A stretch of DNA of 64,000 nt from Saccharothrix espanaensis DSM 44229 (GTDB lineage Bacteria; Actinomycetota; Actinomycetes; Mycobacteriales; Pseudonocardiaceae): assembly GCF_000328705.1 (NCBI RefSeq), contig NC_019673.1, positions 5,580,001 to 5,644,000 of the forward strand. Direction: 5' to 3'. The position numbers and the translations under genes are program-made. Below the pieces are notes generated by a model that saw nothing but the letters and a program-made list of their open reading frames with translations, was not told the DNA's origin and ran no database searches. Numbering within the stretch: position 1 is the first letter of the stretch; each line of letters starts with the position of its first letter. Shown piece by piece: positions 43,601 through 52,007 of the stretch.

Positions 43601-45688
43601 TCATCGCGGAGGGCCGTCCGACACCTCGGGCGCGCGCCAGGCGCGGAGGGTCGCCGCCGCCTTGAGCAGCATCTCCTCGTACTCCTCCTGCGCGTCGGAG
43701 TCGAGCACGATCGCCCCGCCGGCACCGATGGTCAACCGGTCACCGACGCGGACAGCGGTGCGGATCACGATGTTCAGGTCGGTGCCGCCGGAGAGGCCGA
43801 AGTAGCCGAGGGCGCCGGAGTACACGCCCCTGGCCTCCGTTTCCAGGCCGTCGATGATCTCCATGGTGCGCAGCTTCGGCGCTCCGGTCATCGAGCCGCC
43901 GGGGAAGCACTGCCGAACGCAGTCCATCGCGCTGATCCCGTCCTTGAGCCGGCCGTGGACGGTGGAGACCAACTGGTGCACGGTCTGGTAGCTCTCGACG
44001 GCCAGGTACGGGTCGACCTCGATGCTGCCCACCTGGCACACCCGACCCAGGTCGTTGCGCAGCAGGTCGACGATCATCAGGTTCTCGGCCTGCGTCTTGG
44101 CGCTCGACGCGAGCGTGGCGGCGATCTCGGCGTCGCGCACGGGGTCGGCGTCGCGGGCAGCGGTGCCCTTGATCGGCTTGCTGGTGACCGTGCGGTCCCG
44201 CTCGATGCGCAGGAAGCGCTCCGGCGACGAGCAGAAGACCGTGACGTCGCCGAGGCGCACCAGCGCGGCGTACGGTGCCGGGTTCACCCGGCGCAGCCTC
44301 CGGTAGAAGGAGGTGTCGTCGTCGTGGAACGGCAGGTGCAGCGCGTCGGTCAGGCAGATCTCGTAGCTCTCGCCCGAATTCAGCTGCCGCCGGCACTCCG
44401 CGACGTCCGCCAGGTACTGGTTCCGGTCGCGGACCAGGTGTTCCTCGACGTCCGGGGGCAGGTCGGCCGGGACGACCGGCTCGCTGTCGGCCGGGTGCAG
44501 GCCCGTCAGGTCCGCGGCCGTCCGGTCCACCCACTCCCGCGCGTCGCGGGCGGTCTTCTCGTCGTGAACAGCCACCAGGTAGGTCAGCCCTTCCTGGTGG
44601 TCTACCGCGATGACCCGATCGGCGAACATCCAAGCGGCGTCCGGTGTTTCGGCGGTGTGGCGGGCCGCGCCGCGGCACTCGGCCTTGAGCTCGTAGCCGA
44701 AGTAGCCGACGTAGCCACCGGTCAGGTCGAACGGCAGGTCGGTGTCGGGGGTGCGCCGGTCGCGCAGCCGCTGCTCCAGGACGTCGAACATGCCGCCGGG
44801 GACGAGGCGGACGCCGTCGGCGTCGCGCACCTCCACCACCCCGCTGCCGGTGCGGCAGGTCAGGACCTCGCTGAGCGGTCCCGACGTGTCACCGAGGAAC
44901 GAGAACCGGGAAAGATTTTCCTCCACCCGGCTGCTGTCCAACCAGAAGCAGTGCGGTTTGTCGGCGAACAGCTCCAGGAAGATGGCCTCGGCGTCGGCGT
45001 CGGTCCGCACGACCCCGCTCACGACGCCCAGTTCCGCGACCGCACCAGGGGTGTCGTCGCGGGCTGTGGTCCCGCTGAGGGTGATGGACGGCCGCCGTCC
45101 GCGCCGCGCCCGGCGGGTCAGTTCGGCGAAGTTCCGCAGGATCTCGCCGCCGCACTGGGAAGCGACCGACTCGGGGTGGAACTGCACGCCCCACTGCGGC
45201 CGATCGCGGTGGCGCAGCGCCATGAGCACACCGTCGTCCGCCCACGCCGTGGCGATGAGCGCGTGGGGCAGCGGCTCCTCGACGCACAGCGAGTGGTAGC
45301 GGACCGCGACGAACTCGCGCGGGACGCCGGCGAACAGCGGGTCGCCGTTGTGGGAGACCTTGGCCGGGTAGCCGTGCCTCGGTTCGGGCGCGGTGACCAC
45401 CGACGCGCCGGCCAGGTGCGCGATCGCCTGGTGCCCGAGGCAGACCCCCAGCACCGGCAACGTGGTGCGGCGCAGCAGATCGCCGACGAGGCCGATGTCC
45501 CGGGCGTGCTGCGGGCGGCCGGCACCCGGTGAGACGACGATGTTGTCCACGTCCGCCGGCAGCGGGCCGGACAGCATGGGGTCGTCGTTCACGACCACGA
45601 TCGGCTCCTGGCCGTTGATCCCGGCGATCAGCTGGTACAGGTTGAAGGTGTACGAGTCGTAGTTGTCCACCAGCAAGGTGCGCGTCAT
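43601..45688 (-). CDS. pabAB: 4-Amino-4-deoxychorismate synthase, fused PabA-PabB
   Basis: 695 aa. Residues 1-195 are the glutamine amidotransferase: LLVDNYDSYTFNLYQLIAG, nucleophile Cys in VLGVCLGHQ, and VQFHPESVAS. Residues 225-690 are the chorismate-binding domain: CLTDALHLPF, SKPIKGTAARDADP, and CFPGGSMTGAPKLRTMEIID. The Lys of PIKGT marks PabB rather than anthranilate synthase (PIAGT), so the product is ADC. No ADC lyase (PabC) is in the window. The start overlaps the acetyltransferase stop by 4 bp. It supplies the aromatic precursor of the cluster. Confidence 0.93.
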   Translation of the reverse strand: MTRTLLVDNYDSYTFNLYQLIAGINGQEPIVVVNDDPMLSGPLPADVDNIVVSPGAGRPQHARDIGLVGDLLRRTTLPVLGVCLGHQAIAHLAGASVVTAPEPRHGYPAKVSHNGDPLFAGVPREFVAVRYHSLCVEEPLPHALIATAWADDGVLMALRHRDRPQWGVQFHPESVASQCGGEILRNFAELTRRARRGRRPSITLSGTTARDDTPGAVAELGVVSGVVRTDADAEAIFLELFADKPHCFWLDSSRVEENLSRFSFLGDTSGPLSEVLTCRTGSGVVEVRDADGVRLVPGGMFDVLEQRLRDRRTPDTDLPFDLTGGYVGYFGYELKAECRGAARHTAETPDAAWMFADRVIAVDHQEGLTYLVAVHDEKTARDAREWVDRTAADLTGLHPADSEPVVPADLPPDVEEHLVRDRNQYLADVAECRRQLNSGESYEICLTDALHLPFHDDDTSFYRRLRRVNPAPYAALVRLGDVTVFCSSPERFLRIERDRTVTSKPIKGTAARDADPVRDAEIAATLASSAKTQAENLMIVDLLRNDLGRVCQVGSIEVDPYLAVESYQTVHQLVSTVHGRLKDGISAMDCVRQCFPGGSMTGAPKLRTMEIIDGLETEARGVYSGALGYFGLSGGTDLNIVIRTAVRVGDRLTIGAGGAIVLDSDAQEEYEEMLLKAAATLRAWRAPEVSDGPPR

Positions 45689-46533
45689 GGGTCGGCCAGG
45701 GTCTTGCCGAGAGCCTGGAGGTCGCGTGACTCCAGGGTGATCCCGAAGATCTCCTCGGGAGCGGACAGCGCCTCGGCCTCGTCCAGCTCGCGGACCGTCG
45801 CCGGCTCCCCCGGCCGGATTTCGGTGAGCACGGTGCCGACGAGGACGTGCCGCACCTTGGGCTGCGTGCGCTGGAGAACCATCCGGTGGTTGAACGGCGA
45901 ACGCGGGTGCGTGAGGCAGAAGTGGTTGAGCAGCTCGAAGTCCGACGGGTAGCGCACGTCCGTGGTGAAGCCGTACAGCTCCGCCGGCCCCTCCGGCCGC
46001 AGGAACCGCAGTACCCGTTCACCGGTCGGCTCTCGCACGAGGTCGAACGACCAGTCGCCGTCCAACCGCGCGTTGTCTGCGAGCTGGATCGGCTCGTGCG
46101 GTCCGTAGGCACCGAAACTCACGTCGTGGAGCCAACGTTCGCCGTCCAGCTGCACGCACAGGGCCACGTGCAGGGCCGGTCCGAACTTGTTCCCGGTGCG
46201 GATCCGCGTCCTGGCGGCGAACGCCGTGAAGGTGAACCCGATGCGGTCCAGAACAGCCGCCATCAGCACGACCTGTTCCAGGCACCAGCCACCGCGGCCT
46301 TGCCGCACGATCTTCTCCTGAACGCTGCCCAGGTCCAGCGGCACCGCCGTGCGGCCGAGCAGTGCGTCCAGGTTGTCGAAGGGGATCGCGTCGACGTGGG
46401 CGGTGTGCAGGCCCCGCAACGTGGACAGGTTCGCGGCCACGTCGCCTTCGTAGTTCACGCGCTTCAGGTAGGCGTCCAGGTCAACGGCACTCCCCTGCCA
46501 CATCGACTCGGTCACACGCTGCTCGTCCGTCAT
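45685..46533 (-). CDS. Arylamine N-acetyltransferase (NAT)
   Basis: 282 aa. It has the NAT catalytic Cys in GRGGWCLEQ, the His in ALHVALCVQLDG and the Asp in LHDVSFGAY, with N-terminal YLKRVNYEGD and IPFDNLDALL. NATs acetylate arylamines and, classically, O-acetylate N-hydroxyarylamines. Next to an arylamine N-oxygenase, O-acetylation to an N-acetoxy intermediate is likely, as reported for BezG of benzastatin biosynthesis. An amide synthase of the RifF type is the alternative, but no polyketide synthase is present. ATGA overlaps on both sides. Confidence 0.9.
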   Translation of the reverse strand: MTDEQRVTESMWQGSAVDLDAYLKRVNYEGDVAANLSTLRGLHTAHVDAIPFDNLDALLGRTAVPLDLGSVQEKIVRQGRGGWCLEQVVLMAAVLDRIGFTFTAFAARTRIRTGNKFGPALHVALCVQLDGERWLHDVSFGAYGPHEPIQLADNARLDGDWSFDLVREPTGERVLRFLRPEGPAELYGFTTDVRYPSDFELLNHFCLTHPRSPFNHRMVLQRTQPKVRHVLVGTVLTEIRPGEPATVRELDEAEALSAPEEIFGITLESRDLQALGKTLADP

Positions 46534-47426
46534 GTGAACTGCCCGGCGACCACGGCGGCGAGGATGATCCACCCGAAGCAGGTGTTGGCGACGAAGGCGT
46601 CCCAGCACGACCTTGGATCGTCCAGGTCCACGCGCACGACCAGGTAGGCCAGGAAGAACCCGGCCAACACGGCGATCAGGAAGAAGCCCCACCCCACCGG
46701 CGTCCGGGAACCGGCCCACAGCACGCCGCCGACGCTGAGCACGACGAAGACCACCAGCCACGCCTTGGTGGCTTTGCCGAACAGCAGTGCCGAAGACCTG
46801 ACGCCGATCTTCCGGTCGTACTCCTTGTCCTGGTGGGAGTAGATCGCGTCGTGGACCAACGTCCAGAACGCCCCGGCGGCGTACAGGCCGTACACCGCGG
46901 GAGGGTAGTCGACGCTCCCGGTCACCGCCGTCCAGCCGATCAGCACGTAGATGCTCATCACCAACGCCAGGAACGCCGAGGGCCAGAAGAAGATGCGCTT
47001 CATGAAGGGGTACGCGACGATCAACGGGTACGAGGCCGCGGCGACCAGGGCTGCCTCCACGTTCGCCACCGCCAGGACCAGCAGCGCGGCCACGCCCTGG
47101 GCGGCGGCGAACAGGAGTGCGTTCCCGATGCCCACCGCCCCCGACGGGACGGGGCGCGACGCGGTGCGGGCGACTCGGGCGTCGACGTCCCGGTCCACGA
47201 CGTCGTTGACCGAGCAGGCCGCGCCGCGCACCAGCACCGCGGCGACAGCGACGACCACCACCGTCAGCAGGTCCGGTCGCTGCCCGGCGGCGAGGACGAC
47301 GGCCCACAGCCCCGGAAGCAGGTACAGCACGTATCCCGTGGGCCTGTCCAGTCGCATCAGCAGGAGGTAGGCGCGGACGGGACCCGGACTTCTCGTGACC
47401 ATGCCCGCGGATATCTTGTGCAGCAT
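46530..47426 (-). CDS. UbiA-family aromatic prenyltransferase
   Basis: 298 aa with about 8-9 transmembrane helices. The first Asp-rich motif is NDVVDRDVDARV and the second is YSHQDKEYDRKIGVRS, both complete. The start resembles 4-hydroxybenzoate octaprenyltransferase (MRLDRPTGYVLYLLPGLWAV). With an ADC synthase in the same operon, the acceptor is probably p-aminobenzoate and the donor a geranyl-type diphosphate. It lies 10 bases after a P450 gene and overlaps the NAT gene by 4 bp. Confidence 0.92.
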   Translation of the reverse strand: MLHKISAGMVTRSPGPVRAYLLLMRLDRPTGYVLYLLPGLWAVVLAAGQRPDLLTVVVVAVAAVLVRGAACSVNDVVDRDVDARVARTASRPVPSGAVGIGNALLFAAAQGVAALLVLAVANVEAALVAAASYPLIVAYPFMKRIFFWPSAFLALVMSIYVLIGWTAVTGSVDYPPAVYGLYAAGAFWTLVHDAIYSHQDKEYDRKIGVRSSALLFGKATKAWLVVFVVLSVGGVLWAGSRTPVGWGFFLIAVLAGFFLAYLVVRVDLDDPRSCWDAFVANTCFGWIILAAVVAGQFT

Positions 47427-47436
47427 CAGGATCCCA

Positions 47437-48609
47437 TCACCAGGTCACCGGAAGTCGGACCAACCCGCCGATCAACGTGTCGTGGCGCAGCTCCAACTCG
47501 TCCACGCCGACAGCCAGGCGCAGGGTGGGGAATCGCGCGAGGAGCTGGGTCAGCACCACTTGCAGCTGCATCCGCGCCAGCGCCGCGCCAACGCAGTGGT
47601 GCGCGCCGTACCCGAACGCGAGGCTGCCGGCGGTGTCGCGCGTGACGTCGACCCCGCCGGGGTCGGCGAAGGCCGTCTCGTCGTGGTTGGCCGCGATGAT
47701 GTTCAGCAGCACGAAGTCGCCGGCCCGGATGGTGACGCCGTCGATCTCGAAGTCCGTCACCGCGTGGCGGGGCATGCCGCCGTTGTGCGGGTTCGGCATC
47801 GACAGCCGCAGGGTTTCCTCGACGGCGCCGGGAACAAGGGTCGGGTCGTCCAGCAACGCCTGCCACTGCTCGGGGTCGGCCAACAGCAGCAGGACGCAGG
47901 TGCCGATCCGGGCCACCGTGGTCTCATAACCGCCGAACAGCAACAACGCCGTCAACCCGAGGATTTCGTCGTCCTCGATCTTCTCGGTCGCGCAGATCCG
48001 GGAGATTACGTCATCGGCCGGATCCCGCCGCTTGCCGGCGATGAGCTGCCGGCAATAGCCCAACAACGCGCCCACGCCCTGCTTGGACCTGACCGGGTCC
48101 CCGATGGTGGCGGCGTCCCGGGTCCAGCCGCCGAACCGGTCCTTGTCCTCCTGCGGCACGCCCAGCCACTCGCACATCACCTGGATCGGCAGCGGCAGCG
48201 CCAACGCCCGGCGCAGGTCCACCGGTGACTTCCGCCCGGCCAGTTCGTCCAGGAGCTGCCCGGCCAGCTTGTCGACGCAGGTCCGCAGCGCCGCCATCCG
48301 CTCGGGTGCGAAGTGCGGCTCCAGCAACGCGCGCAGCCGGGCGTGGTCGGTGGCGAAGCCGCCCAGCAGGCCGGCGAGCAGCGCCGACCCGCTGTCCTTC
48401 GCCGCGGCCTCCGGATCGGGGTTCGTGCGGCTGAGCCGGTCGTCGTCGAGCAGCTGCCGCACCCGGGCGTGACCGGTGACCAGCCACGCCTCGTCACCGC
48501 CGGGGGTGCGAACCCGGTGGACCGCGCCCCGGGCTTGGAGCGCGCGCAGCCCCGGCGCGAGTTGCAGCACGTCGGCCTGCGCGAAAGGCAGTTGAGCCGG
48601 GGTAATCAC
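47437..48609 (-). CDS. Cytochrome P450 (conventional), first gene of the PABA-prenylation operon
   Basis: 390 aa from a GTG with GGAGG upstream. The I-helix is GGYETT (acid-alcohol pair intact; Ala replaced by Gly), ExxR in VEETLRLSMP, and heme loop LAFGYGAHHCVGAALARMQL. It heads P450-UbiA-NAT-PabAB-AurF. It likely oxidises the prenyl chain or aromatic ring. No redox partners are encoded nearby. Confidence 0.92.
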   Translation of the reverse strand: MITPAQLPFAQADVLQLAPGLRALQARGAVHRVRTPGGDEAWLVTGHARVRQLLDDDRLSRTNPDPEAAAKDSGSALLAGLLGGFATDHARLRALLEPHFAPERMAALRTCVDKLAGQLLDELAGRKSPVDLRRALALPLPIQVMCEWLGVPQEDKDRFGGWTRDAATIGDPVRSKQGVGALLGYCRQLIAGKRRDPADDVISRICATEKIEDDEILGLTALLLFGGYETTVARIGTCVLLLLADPEQWQALLDDPTLVPGAVEETLRLSMPNPHNGGMPRHAVTDFEIDGVTIRAGDFVLLNIIAANHDETAFADPGGVDVTRDTAGSLAFGYGAHHCVGAALARMQLQVVLTQLLARFPTLRLAVGVDELELRHDTLIGGLVRLPVTW

Positions 48610-48847
48610 TGACGACCTCCGCCGGAATCGAAATTCGGACCGCCGAGCAGTCGAATCCCTGGTGCCACCGGGGAATTCGAGCGGAAGTCCCGGCTATTAT
48701 CGTGAGCGACCCGTCCGGAGGTGTCAACGCCGCCGCGTGACCAGGTCCGACTTTGGGAAAAACCCCAAAGAAACCGGCGCAAAGCCTCGATCGGACTATT
48801 CTGCGGATTGACGGCCGGCAGGCCGCACCGAGAGCTGGAGAGGCGAA

Positions 48848-50095
48848 ATGGCGGTATCGGCCGATCCCGGGCAATTGCGTGAAGGCAGGCCGTTCGACCC
48901 GTATGGCGCACATCGCGACGACCCGTACTCGTTCCTGGCCGGCATCGGAGACGCGGAGCCGGTGTTCTACGCCCCGTTGCTGGGCGCGTGGTGCGTCACC
49001 CGGCGCGAGGACCTGATCGCCGTGCTGCGGGACGACCGGAGCTTCTCGGCGCGCGACCACAACCCCCGTCCCACGGTCCCGCTGCCCGAGGACGTGAGCC
49101 GGATGTTCCGCACCTGGCGCGGTGCCGGCGCGGTGGCCGTCGGCTCGCTCGACCCGCCCGAGCACACCCGGATCAGGGAAGTGCTCAACGCCGGGTTCAC
49201 GCCGGCCAGGGTCAGGGCGTTCGAACCCACGATCCGCGCGATCGCGACCGACCTGGTCGAACGTGCCGCGGTGACGGCGGAGTTCGACTTCATCTCGGCG
49301 TTCGCCGTGCCGTACGCCCTGGAGGTGATCTGCCGACGCCTCGGCGTGCCGAACGAGTACCTCGACCGCTGCCGCACGTGGTCCGAACAACGCATCGAAC
49401 TCATGATGCTGCAACGCGACGGCGATCCCGACCTGCTGCGCGACTGCGCCCGCGGGCTGATGGACTTCGGGGCGTTCGCCCGTTCACTCGTGCGGGAGCG
49501 GCTGACCGCACCGCGCGATGACCTGATCAGCGAACTGCTCCACGAGGGCAGGGCGGGCCAGACGCTGACCGCCGACGAGGTTGCCGTCCAAGTACCCACA
49601 CTGATCTTCGCGGGACACATGACCTGCGCCGAGGCGCTCGGCACGATCCTCTTCCAGCAGCTCCGGTCACCCGGCGGCTGGGCCGAGGTCGTCGACGGGA
49701 CGATCGCGACGCGGGACCTCGTGGAAGAGGGGTTGCGGGTCGACAGCCCACTGGCGGGCATGTACCGGACCGCGATCCGTGACGTCGTGGTCGGCGACGT
49801 CCACCTCGCTGCCGGGAGCCGGCTGCTGCTGTTGTACGGCGCGGCCGGCCGGGACAGTCGCGCCCACGCCTGCCCGGCCGCGTTCAGCCCAGGCACCCGG
49901 TCTGCCACGCACCTCGCGTTCGGGCACGGCATCCACTTCTGCCTCGGAGCCGGGTTCGCCCGCGCGGAACTGGAGATCGCGGTGCGGGCCGTCGCCACCA
50001 GGATGCCGGGCCTGACCCTGGCGCCGGGGCCGCCGCCACGGCACCGGCCGGTGTTCCCACTCCGGGCGTTGACCGAGTTGCGGGTGCGGCAGTAG
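48848..50095 (+). CDS. Cytochrome P450 with altered I-helix (AGHMT), candidate nitrene-type cyclase
   Basis: 415 aa, with GGAGAGG before the ATG. The heme loop HLAFGHGIHFCLGAGFARAE and ExxR (EEGLRVDSP) are intact. In the I-helix, where most P450s have AG-x-(E/D)-T, this reads LIFAGHMTCAEA, so the acidic residue that delivers protons for O2 cleavage is Met. In benzastatin biosynthesis the P450 BezE acts on an N-acetoxy arylamine as a nitrene transferase and needs no O2 activation. This enzyme, beside N-oxygenase and NAT genes, may do the same and close an indoline or tetrahydroquinoline ring. That function is inferred. Confidence 0.88.
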   Translation: MAVSADPGQLREGRPFDPYGAHRDDPYSFLAGIGDAEPVFYAPLLGAWCVTRREDLIAVLRDDRSFSARDHNPRPTVPLPEDVSRMFRTWRGAGAVAVGSLDPPEHTRIREVLNAGFTPARVRAFEPTIRAIATDLVERAAVTAEFDFISAFAVPYALEVICRRLGVPNEYLDRCRTWSEQRIELMMLQRDGDPDLLRDCARGLMDFGAFARSLVRERLTAPRDDLISELLHEGRAGQTLTADEVAVQVPTLIFAGHMTCAEALGTILFQQLRSPGGWAEVVDGTIATRDLVEEGLRVDSPLAGMYRTAIRDVVVGDVHLAAGSRLLLLYGAAGRDSRAHACPAAFSPGTRSATHLAFGHGIHFCLGAGFARAELEIAVRAVATRMPGLTLAPGPPPRHRPVFPLRALTELRVRQ

Positions 50096-50134
50096 CGACG
50101 GCCCGGCAGCGACGGCCCGGTAGCGACGGCTCGG
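50093..50134. repeat. 14-bp tandem repeat (AGCGACGGCCCGG type x3)
   Basis: TAGCGACGGCCCGG, CAGCGACGGCCCGG and TAGCGACGGCTCGG lie head to tail, starting in the stop codon of the P450 gene and filling the short gap before the convergent methyltransferase stop. Confidence 0.85.
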
Positions 50135-50143
50135 CGCCTGCGG

Positions 50144-50974
50144 TCAGGCGCGGACCGCGGTCAGGAACAGGTAGCCGCTCTCCGGGGTGACCGCGGACAA
50201 GCGCATGAAGTCGATGAGCGAGGCGGCCTGCGCCTCGCCGACCAGATCGGCCAGCTTGTCGCGGACGGTGTCCACGGCGTCGGCCATGAGCGCGAGGGTG
50301 CGGGAGCAGTTGTCGCTGATGTCACGGATCTCCACGTCGACAAAACCGTTGGCGGCCAACGCCTTCCGGTACTCGTCCACGGTGCCCAAGGAGCGCACCG
50401 CGTAGTTCTGGCAGATGTGGTCCAGCAGCGCGCGTCCCGCCGGGCTGACCGGACCGCGCTCGATGACGTCGGCGACGGCGAGGCGGCCGCCGGGGCGCAG
50501 GACGCGGGAGATCTCGCCGAGCACCTGGCCGCGGTCGGGCATGTGCCACATCGACTCGAACGCCCAGGCCCCGTCGAACGAGCCGGCCGGGAAGGGCAGG
50601 TCCATCGCGTCGGTGAACTGGAAGGTGGCGCGGTGGGCGAGCCCGGCCGCGGCCGCGAGTGCGGTGGCCCGCGCCACCTGGGCGTGGCTGACGGAGATGC
50701 CCACCACGTCCACGTCGCAGGCGCGCACGAGCCGCAGCGCGGGGTGGCCGATGCCGCACCCGACGTCGAGGACCCGCTCGCCGGCCCGCGCGGCGAGACC
50801 GGAGATCATCAGGTCGGTCAGCCGGTCGGTGGCCACCTCGACGGAGCTGTCGTCGGCGTCGTCCTCCCAGTAGCCGTAGTGGATGTTGGGGCCCCACGCG
50901 GAACCGTAGATCCGACCGATCCCGTCGTACACCTCGGCGACGTCGCCGGGAGCGGGAGACTGGCTGAGCGTCAT
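50144..50974 (-). CDS. SAM-dependent methyltransferase (small-molecule O/C-methyltransferase)
   Basis: 276 aa from the ATG with GGAG 8 bases upstream. The class I motifs are VLDVGCGIGHPALRLV (motif I), TFQFTDAMDLPFPAGSFDGA (motif II) and VLRPGGRLAVADV (motif III). The N-terminus (VYDGIGRIYGSAWGPNIHYG) and the C-terminus resemble natural-product methyltransferases such as MitM or Rif14. It ends the methyltransferase pair on the minus strand. The target could be a hydroxyl formed by a cluster P450. Confidence 0.88.
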   Translation of the reverse strand: MTLSQSPAPGDVAEVYDGIGRIYGSAWGPNIHYGYWEDDADDSSVEVATDRLTDLMISGLAARAGERVLDVGCGIGHPALRLVRACDVDVVGISVSHAQVARATALAAAAGLAHRATFQFTDAMDLPFPAGSFDGAWAFESMWHMPDRGQVLGEISRVLRPGGRLAVADVIERGPVSPAGRALLDHICQNYAVRSLGTVDEYRKALAANGFVDVEIRDISDNCSRTLALMADAVDTVRDKLADLVGEAQAASLIDFMRLSAVTPESGYLFLTAVRA

Positions 50975-51061
50975 GAAGAACTCCGTATCGTCGGGACGGT
51001 GGCGGGACATCGGCGGCCGGCCGCGCCGGCGCCCGGCGGGGACCACGCCGGGCGCCGTCGC

Positions 51062-51970
51062 TCACCTCAGCTCGAAGCGCAGGAAACCCAGCCGCAAGCC
51101 CCCGGCCCGCCACTCGGCCCCCAGCGCCTGGTTCGCCATCAGGGAGATCCGCAACTGCCTGCGGTCCACCGCCGAAAGGCTGCTGTCGCTGTCCAGCACC
51201 GCCTTCGTCCAGGCGGTGCTCTCCTCCCAGAACGGCAGGGTCTCCGACGTGGCGTCGACTTCATCGACCAGTTCGAACCCGGCGGAGCGCGCGGCTTGCG
51301 CGTAGTCGAGCACCGTGGCCGGTCTGGTGTAGAAGTACTCGGCCCACACGTCGGCACCGTGCGGGCGGGTGAGGAACACCTCCTCGACGCACACGTTCCC
51401 GCCCGGCCTGAGCACGCGCGCCAGCCGCTCGAACCACCGGGCGCGGTGGAAGTACCCGCTGCTCTCGATGGCCACCGCCGCGTCGTAGGGGCCGGACACG
51501 GGGAGCTGCATCGCATCGCAGACCAGCGTTCGGACCTGCCGGCCCAGACCGCACTCCCGCGCGAACCCGTCGACTATCGGCGCGTGTTCCGGCGCGTTGG
51601 TGACCGCCGTCACGTCGGCGCCGTACTCCTGGGCCCAGAAGATCGAGCCGCCGCCCAGGCCGCAGCCGACGTCCAGGACCTTCCCCGACAGCCGGTGCCC
51701 GGCGTCCCAGACCTCGGCCGCGTACCGCAGCAGACCTTCCTGATGACACCGTATGCTGCGGCGGATGGCATCAGGCGTCGCGTCGTGGGCGCGCAGCGGC
51801 CTTTCCGCAGACGGGTAGTAGCCGACGTGGTAATGGATTTTCGGGCCAGGCCCGTACTTGCGGACGAGCCTGGCCGTTTTGTCGTCGTAGTACTGGCCGA
51901 CGAGTCCCACCTCGTCCGGCGGGTCCAGCACCGCTTGCGGTGGACTCGACAGTTCATCCAGATCTGACAC
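51062..51970 (-). CDS. Geranyl-diphosphate-type C-methyltransferase
   Basis: 302 aa from a GTG. The N-terminal block GQYYDDKTARLVRKYGPGPK and IHYHVGYYP is typical of GPP/FPP C-methyltransferases. Motif I is VLDVGCGLGGGSIFWAQEYG, followed by RTLVCDAMQLPV and ESSGYFHRARWFERLARVLR. GPP methylation is, to my recollection, part of benzastatin biosynthesis (BezA). With the UbiA enzyme, a methylated geranyl group on p-aminobenzoate is predicted. A sterol or phenazine methyltransferase is less likely. Confidence 0.78.
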   Translation of the reverse strand: MSDLDELSSPPQAVLDPPDEVGLVGQYYDDKTARLVRKYGPGPKIHYHVGYYPSAERPLRAHDATPDAIRRSIRCHQEGLLRYAAEVWDAGHRLSGKVLDVGCGLGGGSIFWAQEYGADVTAVTNAPEHAPIVDGFARECGLGRQVRTLVCDAMQLPVSGPYDAAVAIESSGYFHRARWFERLARVLRPGGNVCVEEVFLTRPHGADVWAEYFYTRPATVLDYAQAARSAGFELVDEVDATSETLPFWEESTAWTKAVLDSDSSLSAVDRRQLRISLMANQALGAEWRAGGLRLGFLRFELR

Positions 51971-52007
51971 GGTGAGTTCTCCAGGGCTCGGAGGCCGACA
52001 ACGCCGG

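Noticed and set aside
42770-45532. 920-codon plus-strand frame opposite the N-oxygenase and PabAB genes
   Set aside because: Both minus-strand genes have complete catalytic motifs. The plus frame has no recognisable domain or ribosome site.
45685-46533. RifF-type macrolactam-forming amide synthase
   Set aside because: The sequence fits the NAT fold shared with RifF, but no polyketide synthase or AHBA genes are present. An N-oxygenase in the same operon makes arylhydroxylamine O-acetylation more likely.
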